A DNA stretch of 59,413 bases from an uncultured Lachnospiraceae bacterium. Its GTDB lineage: Bacteria > Bacillota > Clostridia > Lachnospirales > Lachnospiraceae. The stretch is taken from the NCBI GenBank assembly GCA_946491665.1, contig CAMLYL010000010.1, positions 1-59,413 on the forward strand. The letters are read 5' to 3'. Positions 28,201 to 35,287 of this stretch are shown piece by piece; within the stretch, counting starts at the first letter, position 1; every line of letters starts with the position of its first letter. A model generated the notes under the pieces. The model made no database searches, was not told the origin of the DNA, and worked only from the letters and a program-made list of their open reading frames with translations. A program made the position numbers and the translations under genes.

Positions 28201-29452
28201 ACTGATCCGATTTATCATAATATACTATCGCAAAATAATCTGCCACACCATATTCAATCGGAAGCCCTTCTCCCGACTTCTCCATATCGCGATTTAATAT
28301 TCTGCTCGTAATAGGCTGCGCATTCGTTGAAAACAAATATTCCCAAAAGTCATAGACTTCCACACGCATATCAGGATGTTCATCTGCTTCCGAAGAAATC
28401 CCTAAATAATATTGACTTCCCTCCGGGCATTCTGGCACAGCATATTCATTCGCAGTTATATCACCAATCTCAACAAGCTGGGTATTAATCGCCGAGGATG
28501 TCCGCTCCGGTATCACCTCGTTTCGTGAACCATTACTGTCTTCTAAATACAAAGTATAATCCAACTCTTCCCGAACAGTATTTGTTACATAAACTTTAAC
28601 AATGTATCGTACATTATCGCCATTCAACTGGCTGCCTGACCCTACAATAAGTTCCAAATGATAATTATATATGTTTTCTTCAGTCGTTAAATCGATCGTT
28701 TCCCCTGTACCTATTGAGTACTCCTCATAGTTTTCTACATTCGCATCTTGATCCTTTACATATCTCCATACAGTTGTTGCATCCGACGGAAAAACAGAGA
28801 TGGGATTTCCTTCTCTATCTACCATACTGTTCAGCATCTCATCAACAGAAAAAGTTTTAAGTTCCTCATCCGTCTTTCCGTTCAGTATCAAATATGCCTC
28901 AACTTCCTCCAGTGGCAGTAACGACATCGTTGAGACGTCCCCCTGCTGCATCGCTGCCAGTGCATTACTCAGATTTTCCATCACAGCACTGTAGAGTTCC
29001 GGATAATTCTCGATAAAATAATTGCATTCATCAATTTCCAACCCATCAAACGCATTTATTGCATCTGTAGTCTGCTGCATTACTTCATTGAGTTCTTCTT
29101 CCGACATATTCTCTGCTTCGAAAGCCTCCGGAAGCTGTTCAAAAAGAGTTACTACCTCTTCTATCGCCGTCATATCCAGATTTGCTCCTGCATTACCGAT
29201 TTCGCCGCTGGCCATAGCCTGTGCATCTTCGTCTTTGCTTTCTTCACTTAATCCATCGCTTTCCTCATCATTGTTCTGCTCTGTTGATTGGATTTCATCA
29301 CCAGATTCTTCCGTATTGCTGCCGTCCTCTTCTACGGCTGCATTTGCTGTCATCTCATCAGCAAAAACCGTCGCCGGATTATTGCCAATACACACTGTTG
29401 CCGTCATGATCATTGCAATCAGCAAAGCCAGACAGCGTTTTGTCTTCTTCAT
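25223..29452 (-). CDS. Large surface protein, copy B, with CxxC repeat region
   Basis: 1409 aa. Signal peptide MKKTKRCLALLIAMIMTATVC, then an acidic stretch (residues 35-85) and a helical region absent from copy A. Residues about 180-1120 are homologous to copy A through Ig/cadherin-like segments (PEITTEEVDDAVKYVPYS, LPDGVDLIEETGELYG). About 1125-1345 carries seven modules of ~39 aa with CTxxG, a CxxCG pair and an IPALGH end, as in many Lachnospiraceae surface proteins. The C-terminus is SVQTGDETETALWL plus a hydrophobic segment and RKRKYYY; the usual Pro of the anchor motif is missing. It starts right after the stop of the chimeric ORF (GGAGG inside its end). Likely cell-wall attached; ligand unknown. 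Confidence 0.88.
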   Translation of the reverse strand: MKKTKRCLALLIAMIMTATVCIGNNPATVFADEMTANAAVEEDGSNTEESGDEIQSTEQNNDEESDGLSEESKDEDAQAMASGEIGNAGANLDMTAIEEVVTLFEQLPEAFEAENMSEEELNEVMQQTTDAINAFDGLEIDECNYFIENYPELYSAVMENLSNALAAMQQGDVSTMSLLPLEEVEAYLILNGKTDEELKTFSVDEMLNSMVDREGNPISVFPSDATTVWRYVKDQDANVENYEEYSIGTGETIDLTTEENIYNYHLELIVGSGSQLNGDNVRYIVKVYVTNTVREELDYTLYLEDSNGSRNEVIPERTSSAINTQLVEIGDITANEYAVPECPEGSQYYLGISSEADEHPDMRVEVYDFWEYLFSTNAQPITSRILNRDMEKSGEGLPIEYGVADYFAIVYYDKSDQLIGQSFVTFKAVADTSYINAGLYNKEGDELIDIVLLDAEHYGYEDMDSVFADDGIHELCLMLKNGYSLNSDIYCVLDAHGSTYGDDANSYVVKAVEGHYNSLDEASECEDIKDWLIPADKNSPNRGYKANYNYEEGGTPFTIFFEDGNIWKIQVLAMGYDSQYDPDYRREYTDTPIIGESDPWFRVNGVNDTEGNACDTYIIENGKNINIDTMYGYGYQTVFINEDIDSFVPTFWKANDENISIDRIYANGREFQEGSVLSFLEGENTLDATFSVIITDENGPHTKNYDVTFVKKASGPQLYVAGPLAPDVRSVFLDEYHENKHDIFIANIGDEPLTDLWLDLDATNVELDDYWTIGGEGNSTLEACPDDFSLELDSTSYGELSNVAKIRLVPPASGKGEIGGTLKIYSGKEGDAENSELLATVILSDLAQNPEITTEEVDDAVKYVPYSYLITTDNMYEWVNVSYELTAGSLPDGVDLIEETGELYGMPQETGTFTFTVSTYFESTSENYAFDPSEVELTLTVNDNTDDNVFNATDAADNYSILDAIGTETTAGNHHYVLEDYNSDQVFRSEGEIDQFVDVWLNGEKLERDVDYTAEEGSTRITIRAQTFANKANKNGERNTIAAEYRTSDPSSKNDSSNSNELKKTSQNFYIEHTHSYGSGRVTKAPTCTQAGVRTYTCSCGSQYTEAIPALGHIAGAGQVTQELTCTQNGETSYYCTRCGVLMKTEVTVATGHEYEITVTPGTDCATDGVRTGICRKCGDTYTERIPAPGHSYIVEMTTEPTETEDGLRTYTCSVCGDTFTEVIPALGDGTHLHTYDDGIVTKEATCLENGMMTYTCTECGAIRQETILAGGHKFTEEIIEEATCLESGLKRLACEYCGDVYAERIPAAGHKYDNGVVTKEPTDTETGIRTYTCAVCGDSYTEVIPMLNSDLAQEGGSNAGNANGASGNGESNSVQTGDETETALWLCMLAISTTVTVGIAIRKRKYYY
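25400..26235 (-). repeat. Seven protein-level CxxCG modules
   Basis: Tandem coding repeats of about 115 bp. Each reads roughly xTCTxxGxxTYTCxxCGxxYTExIPAxGH; modules 4 and 7 have lost the first Cys. Paired cysteines could bind metal or form disulfides outside the cell. Confidence 0.8.
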
Positions 29453-29453
29453 T

Positions 29454-29912
29454 TCATTCTCCTCCTGTCAGCACTTCCTGTGCCATTTTTATTTCTTCGT
29501 CTATACTGTAAATCTGAGATTTTCTTATTTTCCCCGAAGGGTAGTCAATGTACAATTCACCGGAGATCACATCACTTAAATAAGGCAGATACGCCACAAC
29601 TTCGCACCTATTATTCATCAGTACGCCATAATAATAACTATCTACAGTAATATACTGAGCGATGATATAATCTCCAGTTTCTGTTATATAAGTAAGATAT
29701 CCTTCCTCGTTCAATTCGCAGACCTTTTCATCTGTCTCTGTGTCATAAACTGTCGGCGCTCCATGGAGCGGAGATATATTATGAAAAGAGCGTTTGCCCT
29801 TCAGATACTGATAAAGTGTCGCCCGGTCAATTTTGCACCGCATGGCCAGTTCCGGTATATTTCTGTCTCTTTGATTAACAAAATAAGTAAGCGTTTCAGA
29901 TAAAATCGACAT
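29454..29912 (-). CDS. Chimeric ORF: HTH N-terminus joined to kinase propeller C-terminus
   Basis: 152 aa. Residues 1-45 are almost identical to the start of the HTH regulator (MSILSETLTYFVNQRDRN and the same HTH). From SPLHGAPTVYD onward it matches the last 100 residues of the kinase (EEGYLTYITETGDYIIAQY, ending AQEVLTGGE). The join at about 29774-29776 shares AT with both parents and keeps the frame, so this looks like a deletion between a former HTH gene and kinase gene in a second copy of the locus. It keeps the promoter, ribosome site and coupled start of the surface protein. It is probably a remnant; a small DNA-binding protein is not excluded. Confidence 0.85.
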   Translation of the reverse strand: MSILSETLTYFVNQRDRNIPELAMRCKIDRATLYQYLKGKRSFHNISPLHGAPTVYDTETDEKVCELNEEGYLTYITETGDYIIAQYITVDSYYYGVLMNNRCEVVAYLPYLSDVISGELYIDYPSGKIRKSQIYSIDEEIKMAQEVLTGGE

Positions 29913-29952
29913 CTTCCAAATTCCTCTCTTTATCTTTTTCACTTATAAAATA

Positions 29953-30003
29953 ATGATACAATGTAAAATTTATGAGCGTCAATCTGTGGCAGGTTCTGTG
30001 GCA
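29953..30003 (-). promoter_or_regulatory. Second copy of promoter with twin TGCCACAGA repeats
   Basis: TTGACG (29977-29982), 18 bp, TATCAT (29953-29958), preceded by two TGCCACAGA 9-mers 12 bp apart. It would drive the chimeric ORF and surface protein B. Confidence 0.68.
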
Positions 30004-30145
30004 GGACTTCCGATATTCTTTCATCATTGTTTTATTCTTATCACCATATGTGCAATTTATTTTTATCTGTAGATAACTTATGCCTGCATCGGGAAGCCGT
30101 AATCTGACAATCTGTCTTCCCTGCTTCCCCCCGTCTCCGGAGCAG

Positions 30146-30205
30146 TTTCAGCAAAAAATAAGACCGGAAATAAATGATCTTCTCATTTTTTCCAGTCTTA
30201 TTTTT
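30146..30205. terminator. Second copy of the duplicated terminator hairpin
   Basis: AAGACCGGAAATAAATGA and TCATTTTTTCCAGTCTT with A/T runs on both sides, so it could work both ways. It lies between two divergent genes, where no terminator is needed, which fits origin by duplication. Confidence 0.6.
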
Positions 30206-30344
30206 ATATACATATTATTCTGACCCAATATCCGCTATTTCATTTTTATTCCTCAACTTTTTTATAATATTCAGAATAAAAAAGGATCGTTTTGAGCACT
30301 CTTTGTGTAGAGAAAAACGGAATCTACCGGAGGTAACAGAAAAT

Positions 30345-31130
30345 ATGGCAGCATACAAAGTTGAAATTTGCGGAGTCAACACTTCCACTCTCCCTATTTT
30401 GAAAGAAGAAGAAAAAGCGGAGCTTTTCCAGAAAATCAGGCAGGGAGATCTGGCTGCCAGAGAAACTTACATCAAGGGGAATCTGCGTCTGGTTCTGAGT
30501 GTAATCCGGCGGTTCGCTTCCAGCAATGAAAATGTAGACGACCTGTTTCAGATCGGCTGCATCGGTCTGATCAAGTCCATCGACAACTTTGATCCGACCA
30601 TGGATGTAAAATTTTCCACTTACGCAGTTCCCATGATCGTGGGGGAAATCCGGCGATATCTCCGGGATAACAACAGCGTCCGCGTCAGCCGTTCCCTGCG
30701 CGACACGGCTTATAAAGCCATGCAGGCAAAAGAACAGATGATGCGGACTACAAATTCCGAACCGACAATTAATGATATCGCAAAGGAGACCGGCATTCCG
30801 AAAGAAGATATCGTCTACGCTCTGGATGCCATTCAGACTCCTGTCAGCCTGTACGATCCCATTTACACAGATGGAGGCGAACCTCTTTATGTGATGGATC
30901 AGATCAGCGATAAAAAAAACCGGGAAGAACGCTGGGTAGAAAACCTCTCCCTGAGCGATGCCATGAAACGGCTGAACGAGCGGGAAAACCGCATCATCCG
31001 CCTGCGTTTCTTTGAGGGAAAAACGCAGATGGAAGTCGCTTCTGAAATCCACATTTCCCAGGCTCAGGTCAGCCGTCTGGAAAAGAACGCTCTGAAAACC
31101 ATGAAAAACTATCTGACGCTGAACTGCTGA
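30345..31130 (+). CDS. sigG: RNA polymerase forespore sigma factor SigG
   Basis: 261 aa from MAAYKVEICGVNTSTLP, preceded by GGAGGT; the open frame extends further up but has no ribosome site. KVEICGV, the core-binding region 2 (NLRLVLSVIRRFASS, DDLFQIGCIGLIKSIDNFD, KFSTYAVPMI), GEIRRYLRDNN and the region 4 HTH (GKTQMEVASEIHISQAQVSR) match B. subtilis SigG closely. It directs late forespore genes. In B. subtilis sigG sits right after sigE; here it lies on the other strand, about 2.5 kb from sigE, with sortase and L,D-transpeptidase genes between. Confidence 0.95.
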   Translation: MAAYKVEICGVNTSTLPILKEEEKAELFQKIRQGDLAARETYIKGNLRLVLSVIRRFASSNENVDDLFQIGCIGLIKSIDNFDPTMDVKFSTYAVPMIVGEIRRYLRDNNSVRVSRSLRDTAYKAMQAKEQMMRTTNSEPTINDIAKETGIPKEDIVYALDAIQTPVSLYDPIYTDGGEPLYVMDQISDKKNREERWVENLSLSDAMKRLNERENRIIRLRFFEGKTQMEVASEIHISQAQVSRLEKNALKTMKNYLTLNC

Positions 31131-31151
31131 TTTTACGGAAAATCAGCAGTT
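31122..31151 (+). terminator. Terminator of sigG
   Basis: AACTGCTGATTTT and AAAATCAGCAGTT form a perfect 13-bp stem with the loop ACGG. The sigG stop codon is inside the left arm. The following TCTGTC is a poor T run. Confidence 0.65.
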
Positions 31152-31192
31152 TCTGTCATACCGGCCGGCTTATTTCCCTCCCGGCAGATGTT

Positions 31193-31993
31193 TTACTCAT
31201 ACAGCTTCTGATCAATGCACACGCCGTGCACAACGAAGCGGATTGTATCACTGGATGAGCAGGTAGACAGGGTCACAATCCGATCCTCATTTGTGGGCGT
31301 AATCCCTGTATCTTTCATAGATCCTGACACCATAGTGTCAATCAACGCCTGATACTGCTCATCAGGGGCATATCCCACAGTATAGATCTCACTGTCATCC
31401 GCTACATTTTCATAAGAAAAGATCTGGTAGCGATAAGCGCCCTGCTCCGTATAAATTGTAAAATACTGGTTGGCATCATAAAAGTTCTCGTCTCTGTTAT
31501 ACTTTTTCAGAGTGCCGAACATACTGCCGTTCTTCATATTGTGGCCGTAAATGATGTTGTAGTAGTCAGAGAAGTCCGGAGAATTGGCCGCCTCCAGGAA
31601 AATACTTCCGGCAGAATGTTCCTCTCCCAGAAGATCCTTATGGAGATATGTATCATTATCATCCGCATGAAGAATCGGGTAATCCACATTCACCGCATCT
31701 GTATCATCGAATCTGATCCACCCGACCACATCCGGATTAATAGCCTTCAGACTGTCAAAGTCAATCTGAACTCCGGCCCAGTCATAGCCTTCCTCCACAT
31801 CACCGGTTATATCTCCGGTGTCTACATAATCCTGAACCAGTTCTGCATAATTATCATCCGCCTGCTTGTAATCAATCAGGATCGGAATCAGCTTGTAAAG
31901 CGCAAAAGCCATCACCACAATCGCAATAATCAGAATGACAGTATTCGCTGCGCGCCCGGATTTTTTATTTTTCTTCGTATTGTCCCTGCTCAT
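31193..31993 (-). CDS. srtB: Class B sortase
   Basis: About 266 aa from MSRDNTKKNKKSGR, preceded by AAGGAAG. An N-terminal TM (VILIIAIVVMAFALYKLIPI) leaves the catalytic domain outside. The class B motifs are visible: VVGWIRFDDTDAVNVDYPI, IIYGHNM (catalytic His), TLSTCSSS (catalytic Cys) and IRFVVHG (Arg). It would attach proteins with NPQT/NPxTG-like signals to peptidoglycan. The NPQTGD tail of surface protein A, 13 kb away, is a plausible substrate (inference). The L,D-transpeptidase gene lies 40 bp upstream, so the two may be co-transcribed. Confidence 0.92.
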   Translation of the reverse strand: MSRDNTKKNKKSGRAANTVILIIAIVVMAFALYKLIPILIDYKQADDNYAELVQDYVDTGDITGDVEEGYDWAGVQIDFDSLKAINPDVVGWIRFDDTDAVNVDYPILHADDNDTYLHKDLLGEEHSAGSIFLEAANSPDFSDYYNIIYGHNMKNGSMFGTLKKYNRDENFYDANQYFTIYTEQGAYRYQIFSYENVADDSEIYTVGYAPDEQYQALIDTMVSGSMKDTGITPTNEDRIVTLSTCSSSDTIRFVVHGVCIDQKLYE

Positions 31994-32033
31994 AACCATT
32001 TCTTCCTTTTACTGTAATTTACCGTTCAGAATC

Positions 32034-33443
32034 CTAATATACTACTACCGGATACCCGATCTTAATCACCTCATAAACAGTCTTCATAGCCTCCGGAGGC
32101 GTATTCACACAGCCGTGAGATCCATTTGTCCTGTAAATACTGCCGCCAAAAGAACTTCTCCAGTCAGCGTCATGAATACCCACGTTCCCGTTAAAAGGCA
32201 GCCAGTAGGTCACATCTGTATTATAATCCTGTCCGGTCAGCGTATAAGGCGAAATTCTGGCATCCACGGCCCAGACGCCTCCTGCCGGAGTATCCCACCC
32301 TCTGGACGGATTTCCTGTCACCACAGGGGTGGAAACCACGCATTCGCCATCCTTATATACCCACATATACTGATCCGAAATGCTGACCTCCACGTAAGTT
32401 CCGCCAATATCATTCGTATCACGGCAGATGCCGCTGTAAAGGTAGACAGGCTCCACTGTAACATTTTCTCCCGCTTTCACCAGACCGATCAATTGTTCCA
32501 CCGTCTCGGAGCGGTTGATACACCAGCCGTAATCTCCGCCCTTCAGCGTGATCTCCTGACCGCTGTGTGTCGTAAATTTCCGTGTCAGGCCAAAAGTATC
32601 CGTCTCATAAGCCATGTCATAGACGTAGTCTCCTACCGCCTCTTCACTCAGATCGTATGTAAAATTATCTCCGAAAGTAATCCAGTCCTTGATCACGGAT
32701 TTATCCACTACCATCTGGCGATCGCTGAAATCGTACGTAATCTCCACGTTGATCATCTTGTTCACAGCGTCGCATTCTTCCTGCAGCCGCTCGTCATCCT
32801 TATAAATGGCCGGAGCCACATAGCAGGAAAGATCTTCCAGAGAAATTTCCGTCTCTCCGGACGTAACAGATTCCCGTACTGTGTTATAAACGGTGTCATA
32901 CTCAAGCTGATTTCCGTAAGTCTCTTCCTGGATCGCAAAAGCGCCGTCCACATACTCCAGATGCGCATCCGTGGGAGCCGTCATATTCTCTTCCTGCATA
33001 CAGGACAGCCCCTGCACCGCTTCTGAAAGGCGGGTCTCATCCGCAGTCATCTGAACTCCACGGTCTTCCTTTGAAGATGCAGCCATAAGAAACCATGCCG
33101 CAGTCTTCTGCTCCTCCAGAAGCTGCTCAATCTCTCCCTGGTCGTCATACTCCAGTCCAATCTGATCTGCAGTGATGGTTTCCTCTCCGTCCCGGGTGAC
33201 TATCTTAAGCTGATACTCTCCCACCTTCTGTATGATCTGTTCCTTTAAAGACTCTGCCGTCTGGTTTCTCATCTGGATCCCGAAAACAGTTCCTCCGCCG
33301 TAAAAATGTCTGCTGTAATAGACGCAGCCCACAATATACACGGCCGCCAGCACAATCAAAATCCCCAGGATAATCTTCCACGCCCTGGAATTCCACAATC
33401 TCTGTCTCTTCAGTTCCTGTCGTATTTTTGTCTTCTGTTCCAA
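32034..33443 (-). CDS. L,D-transpeptidase with YkuD catalytic domain
   Basis: About 469 aa from a TTG (protein MEQKTKIRQELK), preceded by AGAGGGG at six bases; a longer frame to 33545 has no ribosome site. A TM (IILGILIVLAAVYIVGCVYY) is followed by two peptidoglycan-binding-like repeats (PG_binding_4 type) at about 60-330. The YkuD domain is C-terminal: GTYVEVSISDQYMWVYKDG, then IHDADWR and SHGCVNTP with the catalytic His-Gly-Cys. It makes 3-3 crosslinks or anchors material to peptidoglycan outside the membrane. Placed after sigE in the same direction, it could take part in sporulation, which is not shown. Confidence 0.9.
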   Translation of the reverse strand: MEQKTKIRQELKRQRLWNSRAWKIILGILIVLAAVYIVGCVYYSRHFYGGGTVFGIQMRNQTAESLKEQIIQKVGEYQLKIVTRDGEETITADQIGLEYDDQGEIEQLLEEQKTAAWFLMAASSKEDRGVQMTADETRLSEAVQGLSCMQEENMTAPTDAHLEYVDGAFAIQEETYGNQLEYDTVYNTVRESVTSGETEISLEDLSCYVAPAIYKDDERLQEECDAVNKMINVEITYDFSDRQMVVDKSVIKDWITFGDNFTYDLSEEAVGDYVYDMAYETDTFGLTRKFTTHSGQEITLKGGDYGWCINRSETVEQLIGLVKAGENVTVEPVYLYSGICRDTNDIGGTYVEVSISDQYMWVYKDGECVVSTPVVTGNPSRGWDTPAGGVWAVDARISPYTLTGQDYNTDVTYWLPFNGNVGIHDADWRSSFGGSIYRTNGSHGCVNTPPEAMKTVYEVIKIGYPVVVY

Positions 33444-33618
33444 ATTCAGCCCCTCTATTTTCTCTGTAATCGTGATTCTGTCATGAATCAGAAGTTCCGA
33501 ACAATTCCTAGTGAACCCCTTCCTATTGTAACCGTTTTTTCTCAATCATCAACCTTTCTCACAAAAAATTAACATAATTGTAACAGTTAATTTGCCGAAA
33601 TGATTCAAATCACCAGAT

Positions 33619-34359
33619 CTACTCGTACTTCATAATCTCCTTTTTCAGCCGCTTCATAATCTTTTTCTCCAGCCTGGAAATATACGACTGAGAAATCCCC
33701 ATCAGATCAGCCACCTCTTTCTGTGTGTATTCCTTTCCGTTTACCGTAGACATCCCGTAACGAAGTTCAATAATCTTCCGTTCCCTGGGCGACAGCCTGG
33801 AAATGGCACGCTTTAAAAGCTTTTTTTCGACCTCCGTCTCCATATCCCGGTAAATAATGTCCTCATCCGTTCCCAGAATATCTGACAAAAGAAGTTCATT
33901 TCCATCCCAGTCCACATTCAGCGGTTCATCAAAGGACACCTCCAGCTTCATTTTGCTGGTCCGCCGCAGATACATAAGAATCTCATTTTCAATGCACCGT
34001 GAGGCATACGTGGCCAGCTTGATATTTTTAGCCGGATTATATGTATTAATGGCTTTAATCAGCCCAATGGTCCCGATTGAGATCAGATCCTCCACACCGA
34101 TTCCGGTATTATCAAACTTTTTCGCAATATAGACCACCAGACGAAGATTGTGTTCGATCAGCGTTGCCCTTGCATCCTCACGGTCCTCCGTAGCCAGCAT
34201 GGAAATACAGTCGCTTTCCTCCTCCGTCTTTAAAGGCGGCGGAAGCACATCCGCTCCTCCGATATAATGAATTTCATTGGACTTCAAAAACAGAAGATTC
34301 TGCAGAGTCGGCACCAGCTTTAACTGGATTTTTCCGGGTATTGATACTTTCAAATACAT
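33619..34359 (-). CDS. sigE: RNA polymerase mother-cell sigma factor SigE precursor
   Basis: 246 aa. A short N-terminal pro-region ([17 protein letters not shown], amphipathic) precedes [20 protein letters not shown], matching the B. subtilis pro-SigE junction. Then come [71 protein letters not shown] and the region 4 [22 protein letters not shown]. It directs early mother-cell transcription after cleavage by SpoIIGA, encoded 42 bp upstream. The ATG follows GGGAGAG. No odd residues were noticed. Confidence 0.96.
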   Translation of the reverse strand: MYLKVSIPGKIQLKLVPTLQNLLFLKSNEIHYIGGADVLPPPLKTEEESDCISMLATEDREDARATLIEHNLRLVVYIAKKFDNTGIGVEDLISIGTIGLIKAINTYNPAKNIKLATYASRCIENEILMYLRRTSKMKLEVSFDEPLNVDWDGNELLLSDILGTDEDIIYRDMETEVEKKLLKRAISRLSPRERKIIELRYGMSTVNGKEYTQKEVADLMGISQSYISRLEKKIMKRLKKEIMKYE

Positions 34360-34401
34360 GTTTCTTTCTCTCCCTCATCAATTCTCCATTTTTCCCGCAG
34401 T

Positions 34402-35175
34402 TCAGCAGAAGCTCCCGTTCAGCAGCATCTGCACTCCGGGCTCTGACATGAATTTGCCCTCATGCAGCCCGATCCTCGGAGTATCTATCTCTTTCACTGT
34501 ACCTTTCAGAAAAATCCTCATTTTGTCCAATGTAACAACCTGGATCTCTGCCGACTCCCGGCCGATGGTAGAAAAGGGAATCCACCGCGCCGTTTCTGAC
34601 AGCTCTCCGGCCCATTCCTCCGGAAACACTTCCTTCCGCAGAATACTGACTGCCATTCCACTGTCCGGATCCCGAAGCAGATTTCCACTGTCGCAGAAAG
34701 CCTTCAGCGATATTGTCTGTCCGGAAAAGCTCAGTTCCACCAGACACACTCTCCCAAGAACTCTCTGCCGGCACTGCCAGACGATAAACAGAGCCATAGC
34801 GAGAATCCCGCAGAAGAGAATCTGCCCCTCTGAATTCATTCCCGTCTGCAGACGAATGCTCTGCTGAATGCCTCCCGCCACCGCCAGCACCAGATAAACC
34901 GTCAGCCAGAGTCTCAGAAAATCTCTCAGGCTTTCCGGCCGGAAAACCAGCAGCACCATCAGCGGATTAACCACAGCATGCATTATTAAAACATAACTTA
35001 TGTATCCCGGCAGAAAAACCAGCAGCAGCATGGAGAGTATCACGGCGCCGGCCGGCACCAGAAGCAGCCTGGCTGCAGTAATCTTCTGATTGCAGCAGAC
35101 TGCGGCTGTCAGAAGACCGGAAATATCCATCAGCAGGCTGACCAGAAAAAACACATCTATATACCACTCATAAAT
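34402..35175 (-). CDS. spoIIGA: SpoIIGA, pro-SigE processing aspartic protease
   Basis: About 257 aa. Five hydrophobic segments occupy the first 150 residues; the cytosolic half carries AFCDSGNLL with the Asp of the D[ST]G protease motif (~162). This is the membrane protease that matures pro-SigE. The N-terminus is notable: the first usual start codon (GTG, 35154) lies 28 bases past GGAGGTG, while an ATT at 35175 lies at seven bases and gives IYEWYIDVFFLVSLL, aligning with the family's MKIYLDV start. I therefore choose ATT. Located just before sigE, as in spoIIG operons. Confidence 0.9.
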   Translation of the reverse strand: MYEWYIDVFFLVSLLMDISGLLTAAVCCNQKITAARLLLVPAGAVILSMLLLVFLPGYISYVLIMHAVVNPLMVLLVFRPESLRDFLRLWLTVYLVLAVAGGIQQSIRLQTGMNSEGQILFCGILAMALFIVWQCRQRVLGRVCLVELSFSGQTISLKAFCDSGNLLRDPDSGMAVSILRKEVFPEEWAGELSETARWIPFSTIGRESAEIQVVTLDKMRIFLKGTVKEIDTPRIGLHEGKFMSEPGVQMLLNGSFC

Positions 35176-35209
35176 CTTCTATCACCTCCCGGCCCGCCGA
35201 TCTTTTTCC

Positions 35210-35243
35210 AGTATACAAAAAACCCTGCGATTTTTTTGTCAAA
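35210..35243 (-). promoter_or_regulatory. spoIIG-type promoter with 21-bp spacer and Spo0A-box-like site
   Basis: TTGACA (35237-35242) and TATACT (35210-35215) separated by 21 bp. B. subtilis spoIIG has perfect-like hexamers 22 bp apart and needs Spo0A. The plus strand reads TTTGTCAAA (35235-35243), close to the 0A box TTTGTCGAA, overlapping the -35. Confidence 0.72.
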
Positions 35244-35254
35244 ATCACAGGGCT
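35216..35254 (-). terminator. Rho-independent terminator of ftsZ
   Basis: CCCTGTGATTTT pairs with AAAATCGCAGGG (one G-U) around a 6-base loop and is followed by TTTTTTG on the minus strand. It overlaps the spoIIG promoter. Confidence 0.88.
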
Positions 35255-35287
35255 GAAAAACTTTTTGCATCCAATACAGACGCTGTT

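Larger units (their letters stand above)
29943..30344. other. Divergent intergenic region between chimeric ORF and sigG
   Basis: It holds promoter and repeats of copy B, a duplicated terminator and the sigG leader. A SigF/SigG-type promoter ahead of sigG was sought; only weak matches (GAATA at about 30271) were seen. Confidence 0.5.

Noticed and set aside
30230-30340. SigF/SigG-type promoter for sigG
   Set aside because: GAATA is seen but no matching CATxxTA at the right distance.
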